Below, piece after piece: positions 16,883 to 26,807 of a stretch of DNA of 64,000 nt (the first letter of the stretch is position 1; each line of letters starts with the position of its first letter). The stretch is from the NCBI GenBank assembly GCA_963799085.1, contig CAWCWA010000006.1, forward strand, positions 372,001-436,000, in the 5' to 3' direction. Source of the stretch: AP-15 sp963799085. Lineage in GTDB: Bacteria; Pseudomonadota; Alphaproteobacteria; ATCC43930; CGMCC-115725. The translations under genes and the position numbers were made by a program. Below the pieces are notes generated by a model, which worked only from the letters and a program-made list of their open reading frames with translations, was not told where the DNA came from and made no database searches.

Positions 16883-16899
16883 ATTGTGATAGACACAAT
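16883..16899. promoter_or_regulatory. Perfect 17-bp dyad, candidate operator
   Basis: ATTGTG-ATAGA-CACAAT: 6-bp perfect half-sites around a 5-bp spacer, ending six bases before the -35 box at 16906. Size and position fit the binding site of a dimeric HTH repressor or activator. No regulator gene is adjacent. Confidence 0.45.
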
Positions 16900-16905
16900 T
16901 GCTTA

Positions 16906-16934
16906 TTGACAAATCCATTGGTCGGGAGTACGCT
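16906..16934 (+). promoter_or_regulatory. Candidate sigma70-type promoter for the Gfo/Idh gene
   Basis: A consensus -35 TTGACA (16906-16911), a 17-bp spacer and a weak -10 TACGCT (16929-16934). It lies about 100 bases upstream of the oxidoreductase start, so the transcript would have a roughly 95-base leader that includes the stem-loop at 16973-17013. Confidence 0.45.
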
Positions 16935-16972
16935 TGGTCGTTGTCGTAGGGGGAGGGACTTTGAATGCCGCG

Positions 16973-17013
16973 TTTGCTGTTTTTTTGTTGCAAATAACAG
17001 CTAAAACAGCAAA
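16973..17013 (+). promoter_or_regulatory. Long inverted repeat in the leader of the Gfo/Idh gene
   Basis: TTTGCTGTTTT (16973-16983) pairs perfectly with AAAACAGCAAA (17003-17013) across a 19-base loop, directly upstream of the GGGGAGGGGCG ribosome site of the gene at 17038. As DNA it could be a second operator; as RNA an 11-bp stem that could limit access to the start. Confidence 0.45.
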
Positions 17014-17037
17014 ACCGCCGAGGGGCGGGGAGGGGCG

Positions 17038-18051
17038 ATGAGCATTCCGAAACGCGTGGCGGCGATCGGGGTTGGGCATTGGCACGGTATGTATGACGCG
17101 GCCTATCTGCGTCTTTTGCGCGATCTCGGCTGCGACATCGTCGGCGTTTCCGATCCCGATCCCGCGATCGCCGCCGACCGCGCGGCGCGCTTTAACAGCA
17201 CGGCGTTCAGCGACTTTCGGCGGATGGTGGAGACGACAAGGCCGGAATTCGTCGTGGCCCTCGGGCGGCATTGCGACATGCCTCAGACCTTCCGCTTTCT
17301 GGTCGATGCCGGCATCCCGTTCCTGATGGAAAAGCCGTGGGGGATCGATCCCGACACTGTCGCCGGCCTCGCCCGTCTCGCCGAGAAAAAGGGCGCCTGG
17401 GTTACTGTGCCGTTCATGCAGCGCTATTCGTTCTGGGCTGTGACCGCGCGGCGGATGATCGATTCCGGCGAGTTCGGCCGCATTTCGCATATCTTTTTCC
17501 GCACGATCCGGCCGACGATGGCGCGCTATGTCGAATGGCAGTCGCCGTGGATGGCCGATCCGGCGCAGGCCGGCGGCGGTGCGCTCCTAAACCTCGGCGG
17601 ACACGGCTTCGACATGGCGCGGTTCCTGACCGGCGAGGAGCCCGAGGTCGTCTCCGCCGTTCTGAGCCGCCGGGCGCACGCTGCCGCGGTCGAGGATTAC
17701 GCGCTCGCCACGTTGCGCACCCCCTCGGGCGTCTTCTTTCACAACGAGGTCGGCTACACGATGCCGACCTGGCCCGAGAACCGCACCGACGGCGAACAGA
17801 AAATCGCCGGCGAGAAATTGCTGCTGCGCCAGACCGACGCGGGGTTGCAAATCCTCGGGCCCGGCCGCGACGAGATCGTGCCAGAGCCGCCGGGCTGGGA
17901 GGCGGGCTATCCGCGCGCCTTGCGCGAGGCGCTCGAAGCCTATGGCCGCGGCGACCCGCCGCCGATCCCGGCCGCCGCCTGCGCCCGCGCGGTCAGGCTG
18001 ATCTTCGACAGCTATCGCGCCGCCGGCGAGCCCCGGCAAGGAGCCGTATAA
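17038..18051 (+). CDS. Gfo/Idh/MocA family NAD(P)-dependent oxidoreductase
   Basis: 337 residues. The N-terminal Rossmann fold begins RVAAIGVGHWHGMYDAAYLR, with the GxGxxG motif modified to GVGHWHG. The middle has the conserved FLMEKPWGIDPDTVAGLARL (Lys-Pro that positions the cofactor) and the C-terminal alpha/beta domain carries GGGALLNLGGHGFDMARFL with the family's catalytic-type His. Relatives oxidise sugars, inositols or similar polyols or reduce biliverdin; the substrate is not predictable here. It reads alone, 75 bases before comEC, under a promoter with possible operators. A 5' fragment of a second copy exists at 10861-11000. Confidence 0.9.
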   Translation: MSIPKRVAAIGVGHWHGMYDAAYLRLLRDLGCDIVGVSDPDPAIAADRAARFNSTAFSDFRRMVETTRPEFVVALGRHCDMPQTFRFLVDAGIPFLMEKPWGIDPDTVAGLARLAEKKGAWVTVPFMQRYSFWAVTARRMIDSGEFGRISHIFFRTIRPTMARYVEWQSPWMADPAQAGGGALLNLGGHGFDMARFLTGEEPEVVSAVLSRRAHAAAVEDYALATLRTPSGVFFHNEVGYTMPTWPENRTDGEQKIAGEKLLLRQTDAGLQILGPGRDEIVPEPPGWEAGYPRALREALEAYGRGDPPPIPAAACARAVRLIFDSYRAAGEPRQGAV

Positions 18052-18143
18052 AATTCGTCTAAATTGCGTCAATAGGACGGGAATGCCTCCCGTCTGACCC
18101 GTCGCCCGGCTAGCCTCGACAGGAGGTGAGCGGCGGGTCGGCG

Positions 18144-20318
18144 ATGACGGATGCGACGGCGGCCGACCGGGGCCCGGATCTGGCGCCGGCATGGGGGGCG
18201 CGGTTGTGGCGCTGCCTTGCCGCTGCCTACTTCGCCGAGGGCGACCGCCGTCACCTGTGGCTGCCGGTATTTTTCGGCGCCGGCATCGCGGTCTATTTCG
18301 CGTTGACGGTCGAGCCGCCGCTGTGGCTCGGCGTCCTTGGCGGGCTGATCGGTGCATCGGCCGCCTTCGCCCTGCGCCGGCGTCCGGCATGGTGCGAGGC
18401 GGCGGTGGCGCTGACCCTCTTCGCCGCCGGGTTCGCGCTCGCCGCCGAGGCGACGCTGGAACGCGCCGCCCCGATGTTGCAGCGCCGTTTCGGCCCTGCC
18501 GAGATCGCCGGCCGGGTCGTCGACATCGATCTCCTGCAGCGCGGCTGGCGGCTCGATTCTGATGCCCGACGCATTGCCGGGGCTCCCCCGCGCCGAGCAG
18601 CCCTTCCTCGTCCGGCTGCACATTCCGCCGAAGAGCGATCTCCTGATGCCCGGCGATCGGGTCAGCCTCAAGGCACTGATCTACCCGCCGCCGGGGCAGG
18701 TCGTGCCGGGCGGCCGCGACCTGCAGCGCGAACTCTATTTCGCCCGGATCGGCGGCGTCGGCTACAGCCTCGGCGCGGCGCGCAAGATCGTCGAGCCGCA
18801 CCTGGCGGCAGCTGAGGTCGGGGGCGGCTGGCGGCAATTCGTCGAACGCCTGCGGACCGAAATGTCGCGCCGCATTACCTCGGTCCTGCCGGGCGCGACC
18901 GGCGGCATCGCCTCGACCTTGATCACCGGCAAGCGCGGCGCCATCCCGGAAAAGGACAAGCAGGCCTTTCGCGAGTTCGGGCCTCGCTCATCTCCTGGCG
19001 ATCTCGGGACTGCATCTCGGCCTTGTCGGCGGCTTCGTCTTTGTCGCCGTGCGCGGCGTACTGGCGCTGATCCCGCGGATCGCGCTCAACTTCCGATCAA
19101 GAAGATCGCCGCGGCGACCGCACTCCTAGTGCTTGCCGGCTATCTCTTTATTTCCGGGGCGGCGGTGCCCACACAGCGCGCCTTTGTCATGAACGGCATC
19201 GTCTTCGCGGCGGTGCTGATCGACCGGCTGCGCATCTCGATGCGGATCTGCGCGATCGCCGCCGCTCTGGTGCTGGCGATCGACCCGGCGAGCCTCGTCG
19301 GCGTCAGCTTTCAAATGTCGTTCGGCGCGGTCGTGGCGCTGATCGCCGCCTACGAGACTTATGGCGAGCGCCTCGCCCGGTTCCTCTACCGGCCCTCCTT
19401 TTCGGGGCAGATGCTCGGCTATTGCGGCGCTGTCGTCGCGACCACGGTCATCGCGACGATGGGCACCGAGCCCTTCACGATCTACCACTTCCACCATGTC
19501 GCCTTCTATTCGCCGCTCGCCAATGTGCTGGCGGTCCCGATCAGCGCGATGTGGACCCTGCCGTGGGGGCTCTGCGCCAGTTTGCTGATGCCGTTCGGGC
19601 TCGAACGCCTGGCGCTCGTCCCGATGGGCTGGGGGATCGACATGACCTTGTGGGTCGCGCAAGGTGTGGCGGCCTCCCAGGCAATGTCTGGGCGACGCCG
19701 CGGATGCCGCTCGCCGGGCTCCTGCTGGTCGTCTTCGGCGGGCTGTGGCTCTGCCTGTGGCAAGGGCGATGGCGGCGCTGGGGTGCGGTCGCGATCCTGG
19801 CCGGGCTCGCCACTACGGCGTTGACCCGACCGCCCGATGTGGTGATCGCCGATATCGGGCGGTTTGTCGCGGCGCGGTCGCCCGCCGGCCCCTATGTCGT
19901 TATCGCCGAAAGCAGCCATAAGATGGCGCGCTCGGTCCTCGCCGAGGAGACCGGCTCGGATGCGGTCGATTGGTCGGCGGCGCTGCGCCAGCGGCAAAGC
20001 GGGCTCGACTGCGCCGGCGATCTCTGCCGCTACGCCGCAAGAGGCCGCCGTGTGGCCATCGTCACCGGCGAGGGCGCCCTGCCGCTCGATTGCGCCGAGT
20101 TCGACGCGATCGTGGCGCAGGTTCCGGCCGGCTTTCGCTGCCGTTCGACGATCCCGGTCGTCGACCGGATCGATTCCTGGCGCCTCGGCGCCGTGGCGTT
20201 GTGGCTCGACCGCAGTGGGGTCGTCGTCGAGAGCGCCAACCGCCTCCGCGGCAATCGCCCCTGGGTGCCGCAGCCGCGCCCCCGCCGTCGGCAAGCGCCC
20301 GCCGCCGACGAAGACTAG
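18144..20318 (+). pseudogene. comEC: ComEC/Rec2 family DNA-uptake protein, broken by about four frameshifts
   Basis: Inner-membrane channel for DNA uptake in natural transformation. Pieces in order: N-terminal membrane part (from 18144, or the GTG at 18126) with DUF4131-like sequence to about 18560; a shift; then PFLVRLHIPPKSDLLMPGD and SSVLPGATGG-type region to about 18983; a second shift into a short piece with the diagnostic HLLAISGLHLGLVGGFVFV; a return near 19095; competence-domain helices (LFISGAAVPTQRAFVMNG, VLAIDPASLVGVSFQMSFGA); a fourth shift near 19680; and a C-terminal soluble region to 20318. The order and content are complete, and two of the shifts cancel over 110 bases, so base-call errors are likely. 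If the breaks are real, transformation would be lost. Confidence 0.8.
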
Positions 20319-20435
20319 CCCGCCGTCACCGGCCGGCAGCCCGAATTCACGGGGCTGACCATGATGCTCGACAGCCGGTACAATGGCTGGCGGCTCGAAG
20401 ACATCTGGCTCGACCGCTAGCGGGAGAAAGACGCC

Positions 20436-21224
20436 ATGGCCGACACTCTGGTCGAATACGCCTCTTCGGGGCAGGTCGCGACCCTGACATTGAACCGGCC
20501 CGACCGGCTGAACGCGTTCAGCGACGATCTGGTGCGGCATCTGGCCGAGGCGCTGCGCCGCTTCGACCTCGACCCCGAGGCGCAGGTCGCGATCATCTGC
20601 GGCAAGGGCCGCGCCTTTTCGAGCGGTGCGGACGTGCACCAGCGGCAATTGCGCAAGCGCGAGGAGTTCGAGGAGCATGGCGGGCCGCAGGGCTGGGGCG
20701 CCAATTCCGCCGACCTGCTGACCCGCTCGGTCAACTGGAAGCCGGTCATCGCCGCCGCCCACGGCTATGCGATGGGCCTGGCCCTCGGCATCGTGCTCGA
20801 ATGCGACCTGATCGTCGCCGATGCCGGGACCAAATTCCAGGTGACCGAGACCTCGCGCGGGCTGGGCGGCGCCAAATACTGGGCGTTGCTGAATTTCCGC
20901 GGGGCCGCCGCCTTCGCCAACGAGGTGGCGTTGACCGGCCGCTTCTTCACCGCCGAGGAGGCGTTCGCCGCCGGCATCATCAACCGTGTCGCGCCCGAGG
21001 GCCAGCATCTTGAAGTCGCCCACGAACTCGCCGCCGAGGTCGCCAAGAACCCGCCGCTCTCGGTGCGCTCGACGGTGCGGACCCGGCGTTGGTACATGGA
21101 GCAGATCGAGCGCGAGGTCATCATGCAGACTGCCCCCTTGAAGCTCTATCTGACCGAGGATTTCCACGAAGCCGCCCGCGCCTTCGCCGAAAAGCGCAAG
21201 CCCGGCCCCTTCAAGGGCCGCTGA
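20436..21224 (+). CDS. Enoyl-CoA hydratase/isomerase (crotonase) family protein
   Basis: 262 residues with the crotonase fold: VATLTLNRPDRLNAFSDDLV at the N-terminus, the first oxyanion-hole segment CGKGRAFSSGADVHQ near residue 60-75 and the second, AHGYAMGLALGIVLECDLIV, near residue 110. The usual catalytic Glu positions appear as TSRGLGGAKYWALL rather than the E-x-x-x-G of true hydratases, so hydration of enoyl-CoA is not assured; isomerase or hydrolase activity is possible. Ribosome site GGGAGAAAG precedes the ATG. Followed at 24 bases by the TIR/NB-ARC gene, which is probably unrelated. Confidence 0.88.
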   Translation: MADTLVEYASSGQVATLTLNRPDRLNAFSDDLVRHLAEALRRFDLDPEAQVAIICGKGRAFSSGADVHQRQLRKREEFEEHGGPQGWGANSADLLTRSVNWKPVIAAAHGYAMGLALGIVLECDLIVADAGTKFQVTETSRGLGGAKYWALLNFRGAAAFANEVALTGRFFTAEEAFAAGIINRVAPEGQHLEVAHELAAEVAKNPPLSVRSTVRTRRWYMEQIEREVIMQTAPLKLYLTEDFHEAARAFAEKRKPGPFKGR

Positions 21225-21248
21225 CGGACGCGACCGGGAGGAACCCGG

Positions 21249-24200
21249 ATGGCCGGGGAGGCGCGCGACCTCGTCTTCATCAGCTACAGCCGCGAGGACA
21301 GCGTCTGGCTGGAGCGCCTGCTGATCTTTCTGAAGCCTTATAGGAGGCAAAATCTCAAGGTCTGGGCGGACCCGAATACATAAACGTCGGCGGCAAATGG
21401 CGGCGGAAGATTGCCTCGGCGCTGTCCCATACCTGCGTGGGCGTCGTGCTGCTGACGGCCCGACTTTCTCGCTTCGGATTTCATCCATGAGGAGGAACTG
21501 CCGCCCCTCGCTCGAACGAGCGGACGAAGAGCCAGTTACCCTGGTCGCGATCCCGATAAGCGCCTGCGATTACAAGCCGAGCGCGATTGTCCGAATTCGG
21601 ATGGGCACACCCGCTCGACCAGCCGCTCGACGGCACTGCCGAGCGTCGCGGCGCAACGCTGCGTTCGTACAGATCGTCAAGGAGATCGTCAAGGCGGCGC
21701 GCGGATGGCGCCTGCCCCGAACAAACCGGCAACGGCGGCAAGCACCGGTCGCCGCCGCTCACGGCCTTGCAGCCGGTAGCGCCGACCGGCGGACTTGCCG
21801 CGTTGCACGGCGTGCCGGGGCAGCGGCCGAATTACCTGCGGCGTCAGGAATATCTCGACCGGCTGAAGCAGGCGCTGCTCGGCGCGACCAACCGGGCGGT
21901 CGGCATCACCGGCACGGCGGCGCAGGGGGCGCCGGTCGGGCTGCACGGCATGGGCGGCATCGGCAAGACCGAGCTCGCCAAGGGTCTGGTCAATGACGAC
22001 GAGGTCCGGCATGCCTTCCCGGACGGGATCTTCTGGCTGACCCTCGGCCAGAAGATCGAGCCATTGCAATTGCAGGGCGAGCTTGCGGCCTATGTCCGGG
22101 CGAAGCCAGGGCCTATGCCAGCGTCAACGAAGCGCGCGACCGGTTGCGCCAATTGTTCGACGGCAAATCGTGTCTGCTGGTGCTCGACGATCTGTGGCGG
22201 TGTGAGGATGCCGAGCCGTTCGATGTCCTCGGGCCGCGCTCGCGGCTCTTGGTGACGACCCGCGACGCCGATCTGCTGGTGGCGCTCGGCGCCCGCGAAT
22301 TGCCGCTCGACATGTTGAGCGAGGAGCTGGCGCTCGAACTCCTGGCGTCGTGGGCCGGGCAGGACCGCGCAGCGCTGCCGGCGGCGGCGGCAGAAGGTCG
22401 CCGCGAGTTGCGGCTATCTGCCGTTGGCGTTGGCGCTCGCCGGGGCGCGCGTCGCAAGGCGGCGCCCGACTGGGAGGAGGTGCTGTCGGCGCTTGAGCAG
22501 CGGCCGGCTCGAATTTCTCGATCACCCCTATGGCAGCGTCTTCGGCTCGCTGCGGCTCAGCACCGACGCGCTGCCCGAGGCGGAACGGGCGCGCTATTTC
22601 GAACTGGCGGCGTTCCCCGAGGACGCCGATGATCCCGGTCGCGGCGATCTCACGCTGTGGCGTCACACCGGCGGGATGGAGCCCGAGGCTTCTCGCGATC
22701 TGCTGCTGCGCTTGCATCGGCGCGCCCTGCTGACCCGCAGCGAGGACGGCGAGCGGATCTCGTTCCACGATCTGCAATACGATTTTCTGCGTCTCAATAT
22801 CGCCTCGCTGGTCGAGGCGCATGCCGCACTCGTCGACGCCTACCGCGCCGCGGCATCGGCGGGCTGGGCCAGCGGACCCGACGACGGCTATTTCTTCCAG
22901 CATCTGCCGCGCCACCTGGCCGCGGCTGACCGCCTCGACGAGCTCAAGGCGTTGCTGTGCGATTACGCCTGGCTCGTGGCAAAGCTCGCCGCCACGGACG
23001 TCAACGCCGTGCTCGCCGATTACGATCTCGTCGCCAGCGATCCGGATCTGACCCTGATCGGGCAGGCATTGCGCTTGTCGATCCCGGCCTTGGCCCGCGA
23101 CCCCTCGCACTTTCCCGGTCAATTGATCGGGCGGCTCCGAAGGCTTGGCCGCGTCCGTCGATCGAGGCGCTGCTCGCAGGGGCGGAAGGGGCGCGTCTGG
23201 ACTGTGGCTGCGACCGCGATTTGCCTCGCTTACCCCGCCCGGCGGGCCACTGCGCCAAATCCTGATCGGGCATGGGGGAACAGTGTCCGCGGTGGCGGTC
23301 TCGGCCGACTTCCGCCATGCCCTCTCCGGCTCTTATGACAACACATTGCGGCTGTGGGATCTCGGCCACCGGGGAGAGCCTGCGCACCCTCGAAGGGCAC
23401 ACCATTCGGGTCCTCGCGGTGGCGGTGTTGGCCGACGGCAGCCGTGCCCTCTCCGGCTCATGTGACAACACCTTGCGGCTGTGGGATCTCGACACCGGGG
23501 CGAGCCTGCGCACCCTCGAAGGGCACACCTGCTGGGGTCAGCGCGGTGGCGGTGCTGGCCGACTGCCGCCATGCCCTCTCCGGCTCGGGTGACAACACCT
23601 TGCGGCTGTGGGATCTCGAAACCGGGGCGAGCCTGCGCACCCTCGAAGGGCACACCCATAGGGTCAGCGCGGTGGCGGTGCTCGGCCGACGTCCGCCATG
23701 CCCTCTCCGGCTCTTATGACAACACGTTGCGGCTGTGGGATCTGGAAACCGGGGCGAGCCTGCGCACCCTCGAAGGGCACACCTATGGGGTCGGCGCGGT
23801 GGCGGTCTGGCCGACTTCCGCCATGCCCTCTCCGGCTCCTGGGACAACACCTGCGGCTGTGGGATCTCGAAAGCGGGGCGAGCCTGCGCACCCTCGAAGG
23901 GCACACCAATGGGGTCGGCGCGGTGGCGGTCTCGGCCGACTTCCGCCATGCCCTCTCCGGCTCCTGGGACAAGACCTTGCGGCTGTGGGATCTCGAAAGC
24001 GGGGCGAGCCTGCGCACCCTCGAAGGGCACACCGATGGGGTCAGCGCGGTGGCGGTCTGGCCGACTTCCGCCATGCCCTCTCCGGGTCTGATGATGCCAC
24101 CTTGCGGCTGTGGGATCTCGAAAGCGGGGCGAGCCTGCGCACCCTCGAAGGGCACACCGATGGGGTCGGCGCGGTGGCGGTCTCGGCCGACTTCCGCCAT

Positions 24201-24629
24201 GCCCTCTCCGGCTCTGATGACAAGACCTTGCGGCTGTGGGATCTGGAAAGCGGGGCGAGCCTGCGCGCCCTCGAAGGGCACACCGATTGGGTCCTCGCGG
24301 TGGCGGTCTCGGCCGACTTCCGCCATGCCCTCTCCGGCTCTTATGACAAGACCTTGCGGCTGTGGGATCTGGAAACCGGGGCGAGCCTGCGCACCCTCGA
24401 AGGGCACACCGATTGGGTCCTCGCGGTGGCGGTCTCGGCCGACTTCCGCCATGCCCTCTCCGGCTCTTATGACAAGACCTTGCGGCTTTGGGATCTGGCG
24501 AACGGCCGCTGCCTTGCCGAATATTATGCCGATGCCGCCATCAGCTGCGTCGCCTTCGCCCGCGACGATCTGATCATCGCCGGATCGGCGGACGGCCATA
24601 TCCATATCCTCGAAATCCGCGAGCCCTGA
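21249..24629 (+). pseudogene. TIR - NB-ARC - WD40 repeat protein (bacterial NLR/STAND type), many frameshifts
   Basis: The ATG at 21249 has a good ribosome site (GGGAGGA). Residues read across several frames: a TIR domain (DLVFISYSREDSVWLERLL, KVWADP, then WRRKIASALSHTCVGVVLLT and FLASDFIHEEEL); a linker; an NB-ARC/STAND ATPase with Walker A GMGGIGKTELA (21947-21979), Walker B CLLVLDDLW (about 22171-22197), LLVTTRD and a GLPLA-like YLPLALALAGAR; a helical region (YFELAAFPED, ISFHDLQYDFLRL) to about 23140; and then ten to eleven WD40 repeats to the end. Such proteins sense a ligand through the repeats, oligomerise through the ATPase and activate the TIR, often an NAD+ hydrolase; several are antiphage systems. 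At least ten single-base shifts interrupt the frame, so it is either a decayed gene or a poorly sequenced one. No partner gene is evident. Confidence 0.8.
23262..24520 (+). repeat. Tandem WD40-coding repeats, about ten units of 126 bp
   Basis: Each unit codes for about 42 residues with the order EGHT, AVAV, FRHALSGS, DxTLRLWDL, ETGASLRTL. The units are very similar at the DNA level: GCGCACCCTCGAAGGGCAC recurs near 23382, 23511, 23638, 23763, 23888, 24013, 24139 and 24390, with a variant at 24265. An eleventh, divergent blade (NGRCLAEYY to HILEIREP) closes the gene. The near identity points to recent unit amplification; the breaks in frame cluster in the first half of the array. Confidence 0.85.
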
Positions 24630-24650
24630 ACCCTTGTCGGAGGAATTGCG

Positions 24651-25163
24651 ATGATCACCCCCGCCTATGTCCGCACGATGACCGCCTACAATGCCGAGAT
24701 GAACCGCCGGCTTTTCGGGGCCGCGGCCCGGCTCTCCGAGGAGGAGCGGCGGCTGCCGCGCGGCGCCTTCTGGGGCAATATCCACGGCACTTTGACGCAT
24801 ATCCTGTGGGGGGACCGGCAGTGGATGTCGCGCTTTGACGGCTGGGAGCGGCCGCAGACCCCGATCAAGCAGAGTTCTCGGATGATCGAGGATTTCGCCG
24901 AACTCCAGGCCGCGCGGGAGGAGTCCGACGCCGGCATCGCGCGCTGGGCGGCCAAGGTCGACGACGCCTGGCTCGGCGAGGACTTGGTGTGGTTCAGCGG
25001 TGCGGCCAATCGCGAGATGCGGGCGCCGAAGGGCCTGCTCGTCGCCCACTTCTTCAATCATCAGACGCACCACCGCGGCCAGGCGCATGCGATGCTGACC
25101 GCCGCCGGAGAGGCAACCGGCGACACCGACCTCTTCCTGCTGATCCCCGAAATCGTCAAATAG
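24651..25163 (+). CDS. DinB family protein (four-helix-bundle, metal-binding type)
   Basis: 170 residues matching the DinB superfamily: MTAYNAEMNRRLFGAAARL in helix 1, GNIHGTLTHILWGDRQWMSR with the first metal-ligand His, and AHFFNHQTHHRGQAHAML with the final His pair. These three histidines normally bind a divalent metal. Relatives include bacillithiol and mycothiol transferases, but in proteobacteria most have no known substrate. Ribosome site GGAGGA lies ahead of the ATG. It follows the WD40 gene by 21 bases; co-transcription is possible but not functionally telling. Confidence 0.88.
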   Translation: MITPAYVRTMTAYNAEMNRRLFGAAARLSEEERRLPRGAFWGNIHGTLTHILWGDRQWMSRFDGWERPQTPIKQSSRMIEDFAELQAAREESDAGIARWAAKVDDAWLGEDLVWFSGAANREMRAPKGLLVAHFFNHQTHHRGQAHAMLTAAGEATGDTDLFLLIPEIVK

Positions 25164-25219
25164 CCCGGAGGCGACGAATCATCTTTACCTTCTTTCGGCC
25201 GCCCGGCGAGAGAACGCCG

Positions 25220-26656
25220 ATGAACACGGCCGAGGACGGGCTGCCGTTTCCGCAGCGCTATTGGGCGATCCTGACGTTGGCGACGGGGCTCGTCGTGTCG
25301 GTGCTCGACACCTCGATCGCCAACATCGCGCTGCCGACGATCGCCCGCGACATCGGCGCCACGCCGGCGCAGTCGATCTGGGTGGTCAACGCCTATCAGT
25401 TGGCGGTGGTGATCTCGCTCTTGCCGCTTGCCTCGCTCGGCGACATCTTTGGCTATCGCCGCGTCTACACGGTGGGCGTCGCCGTCTTCACGGTCGCGGC
25501 ACTGATCAGCGCCACCTCGCATTCGCTGCCCATGCTGGCGCTCGGGCGCGCGCTGCAGGGGCTGGGTGCGGCCGGCATGATGAGTGTCAACACCGCACTC
25601 GTGCGCTACACCTATCCGCGCCGGCAATTGGGCCGCGGTATCGCGATGACGGCGGTGGCCGTCTCGGTCTCCTCGGCGGCGGGGCCGAGTGTCGCCTCGG
25701 CGATCCTCGCGGTCGCCTCCTGGCCTTGGCTCTTCGCGGTCAACGTGCCGATCGGCCTTGTCTGCCTGGCGCTGTCGTGGCGGCTCTTGCCCTCGACGCC
25801 GCCCTCCGAACACCGGTTCGACCTGCCGAGCGCGGTTTTGAGCGCCTTCGCCTTCGCGCTGCTGATCGGCGGCATCAACGGCGCCGGTCACGGCCAGGGG
25901 GCCCATTTCGTGGCGCTCGAACTGGTCGCCGCCGTCGGCGTCGGCTGGTTCCTGGTGCGCCGCCAACTCCGGTCGCCGCTGCCGCTGCTGCCGGTCGATC
26001 TGTTCCGCCGGCCGATCTTCGCGCTGTCGGTGACGACGTCCGTCTGCACCTTTGTGGCGCAAGGCATCGTGTTCGTGACCTTACCGTTCTACCTGCAGGA
26101 CGCGATCGGCCGCTCGCAGGTCGCGACCGGGCTGTTGATGACGCCGTGGCCTGTAACGGTCGCGGTCATCGCACCCGTCGCCGGGCGGCTCGCCGACCGC
26201 TATCCGGCCGGCATCCTCGGCGGGATCGGGCTCGGCGTGCTGAGCCTGGGTTTCGTTCTGCTGGCGACGATGCCGTCCGACCCGAGCGCCGCCGACATTG
26301 TCTGGCGCATGACATTGTGCGGGCTCGGCTTCGGCTTTTTCCAATCGCCGAACAATCGCGCAATCGTCAGCAGCGCGCCGCGCGAGAGGAGCGGCGGGGC
26401 AGGGGCCATCCAATCGACCGCACGTCTCCTCGGCCAGACGATCGGTGCCGCACTGGTGGCGCTAATCTTCGGCCTTGCCGGGCCGGCGGGCGGCAGGAGC
26501 CCGACCGTCGCGATCCTGCTCGCCGCCGGTTTTGCCGGGGTCGCCGCGGCGACGAGCCTGACGCGGCTTGCCAATTTCGCGCGCCCGCCGGCCCCTGTGC
26601 GGGCGCCCGTTGCGCCAACGGCGCAGCCAATTCGCGAAGAAGCTACGACCGACTGA
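25220..26656 (+). CDS. DHA2-type MFS transporter (14-helix drug efflux pump)
   Basis: 478 residues, start ATG at 25220 after a purine-rich GGCGAGAGAA. Motifs: TGLVVSVLDTSIANIALPTI (D1), LASLGDIFGYRRVYTVGV (A), ALGRALQGLGAAGMMSVNTA (B) and SVSSAAGPSVASAILAVASW (C, antiporter). About 14 helices, ending with a short Pro/Ala-rich cytoplasmic tail. Similar to SmvA/QacA-like exporters of cationic drugs. It lies alone between the DinB and BadI-like genes without a regulator beside it. Confidence 0.9.
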   Translation: MNTAEDGLPFPQRYWAILTLATGLVVSVLDTSIANIALPTIARDIGATPAQSIWVVNAYQLAVVISLLPLASLGDIFGYRRVYTVGVAVFTVAALISATSHSLPMLALGRALQGLGAAGMMSVNTALVRYTYPRRQLGRGIAMTAVAVSVSSAAGPSVASAILAVASWPWLFAVNVPIGLVCLALSWRLLPSTPPSEHRFDLPSAVLSAFAFALLIGGINGAGHGQGAHFVALELVAAVGVGWFLVRRQLRSPLPLLPVDLFRRPIFALSVTTSVCTFVAQGIVFVTLPFYLQDAIGRSQVATGLLMTPWPVTVAVIAPVAGRLADRYPAGILGGIGLGVLSLGFVLLATMPSDPSAADIVWRMTLCGLGFGFFQSPNNRAIVSSAPRERSGGAGAIQSTARLLGQTIGAALVALIFGLAGPAGGRSPTVAILLAAGFAGVAAATSLTRLANFARPPAPVRAPVAPTAQPIREEATTD

Positions 26657-26807
26657 CCCCGCCACAGCCCCGGCGATTCGCGCAAATTCGGCCTCGCCAA
26701 GTCGGGAACGGGCCGGCTTTGCCTGCGCGGCAGGCGGCGGACGCACAATTCCTTGTCGGAGCCTTGGCGTTTACTATGCTTACCCGCGCGCGGTGAGGAA
26801 CAGGACC

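Larger units (their letters stand above)
16650..17037. other. Regulatory-looking intergenic region ahead of Gfo/Idh gene
   Basis: About 390 bases with no gene. The right half is less GC-rich and contains, in order, a 17-bp dyad, a sigma70-like promoter and a stem-loop, annotated separately. The left half shows nothing I can name. Confidence 0.4.

Noticed and set aside
20339..20420. Short frame (MMLDSRYNGWRLEDIWLDR) between comEC and the crotonase gene
   Set aside because: 19 codons without a ribosome site; could be a gene remnant but nothing supports it.
19506..21488. A 660-residue minus-strand open frame opposite comEC, the crotonase gene and the TIR gene
   Set aside because: It crosses several plus-strand genes and shows only shadow composition.
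23262..24520. Regular ~126-bp repeats considered as a CRISPR or satellite array
   Set aside because: Units are far too long for CRISPR and code in frame for WD40 blades.
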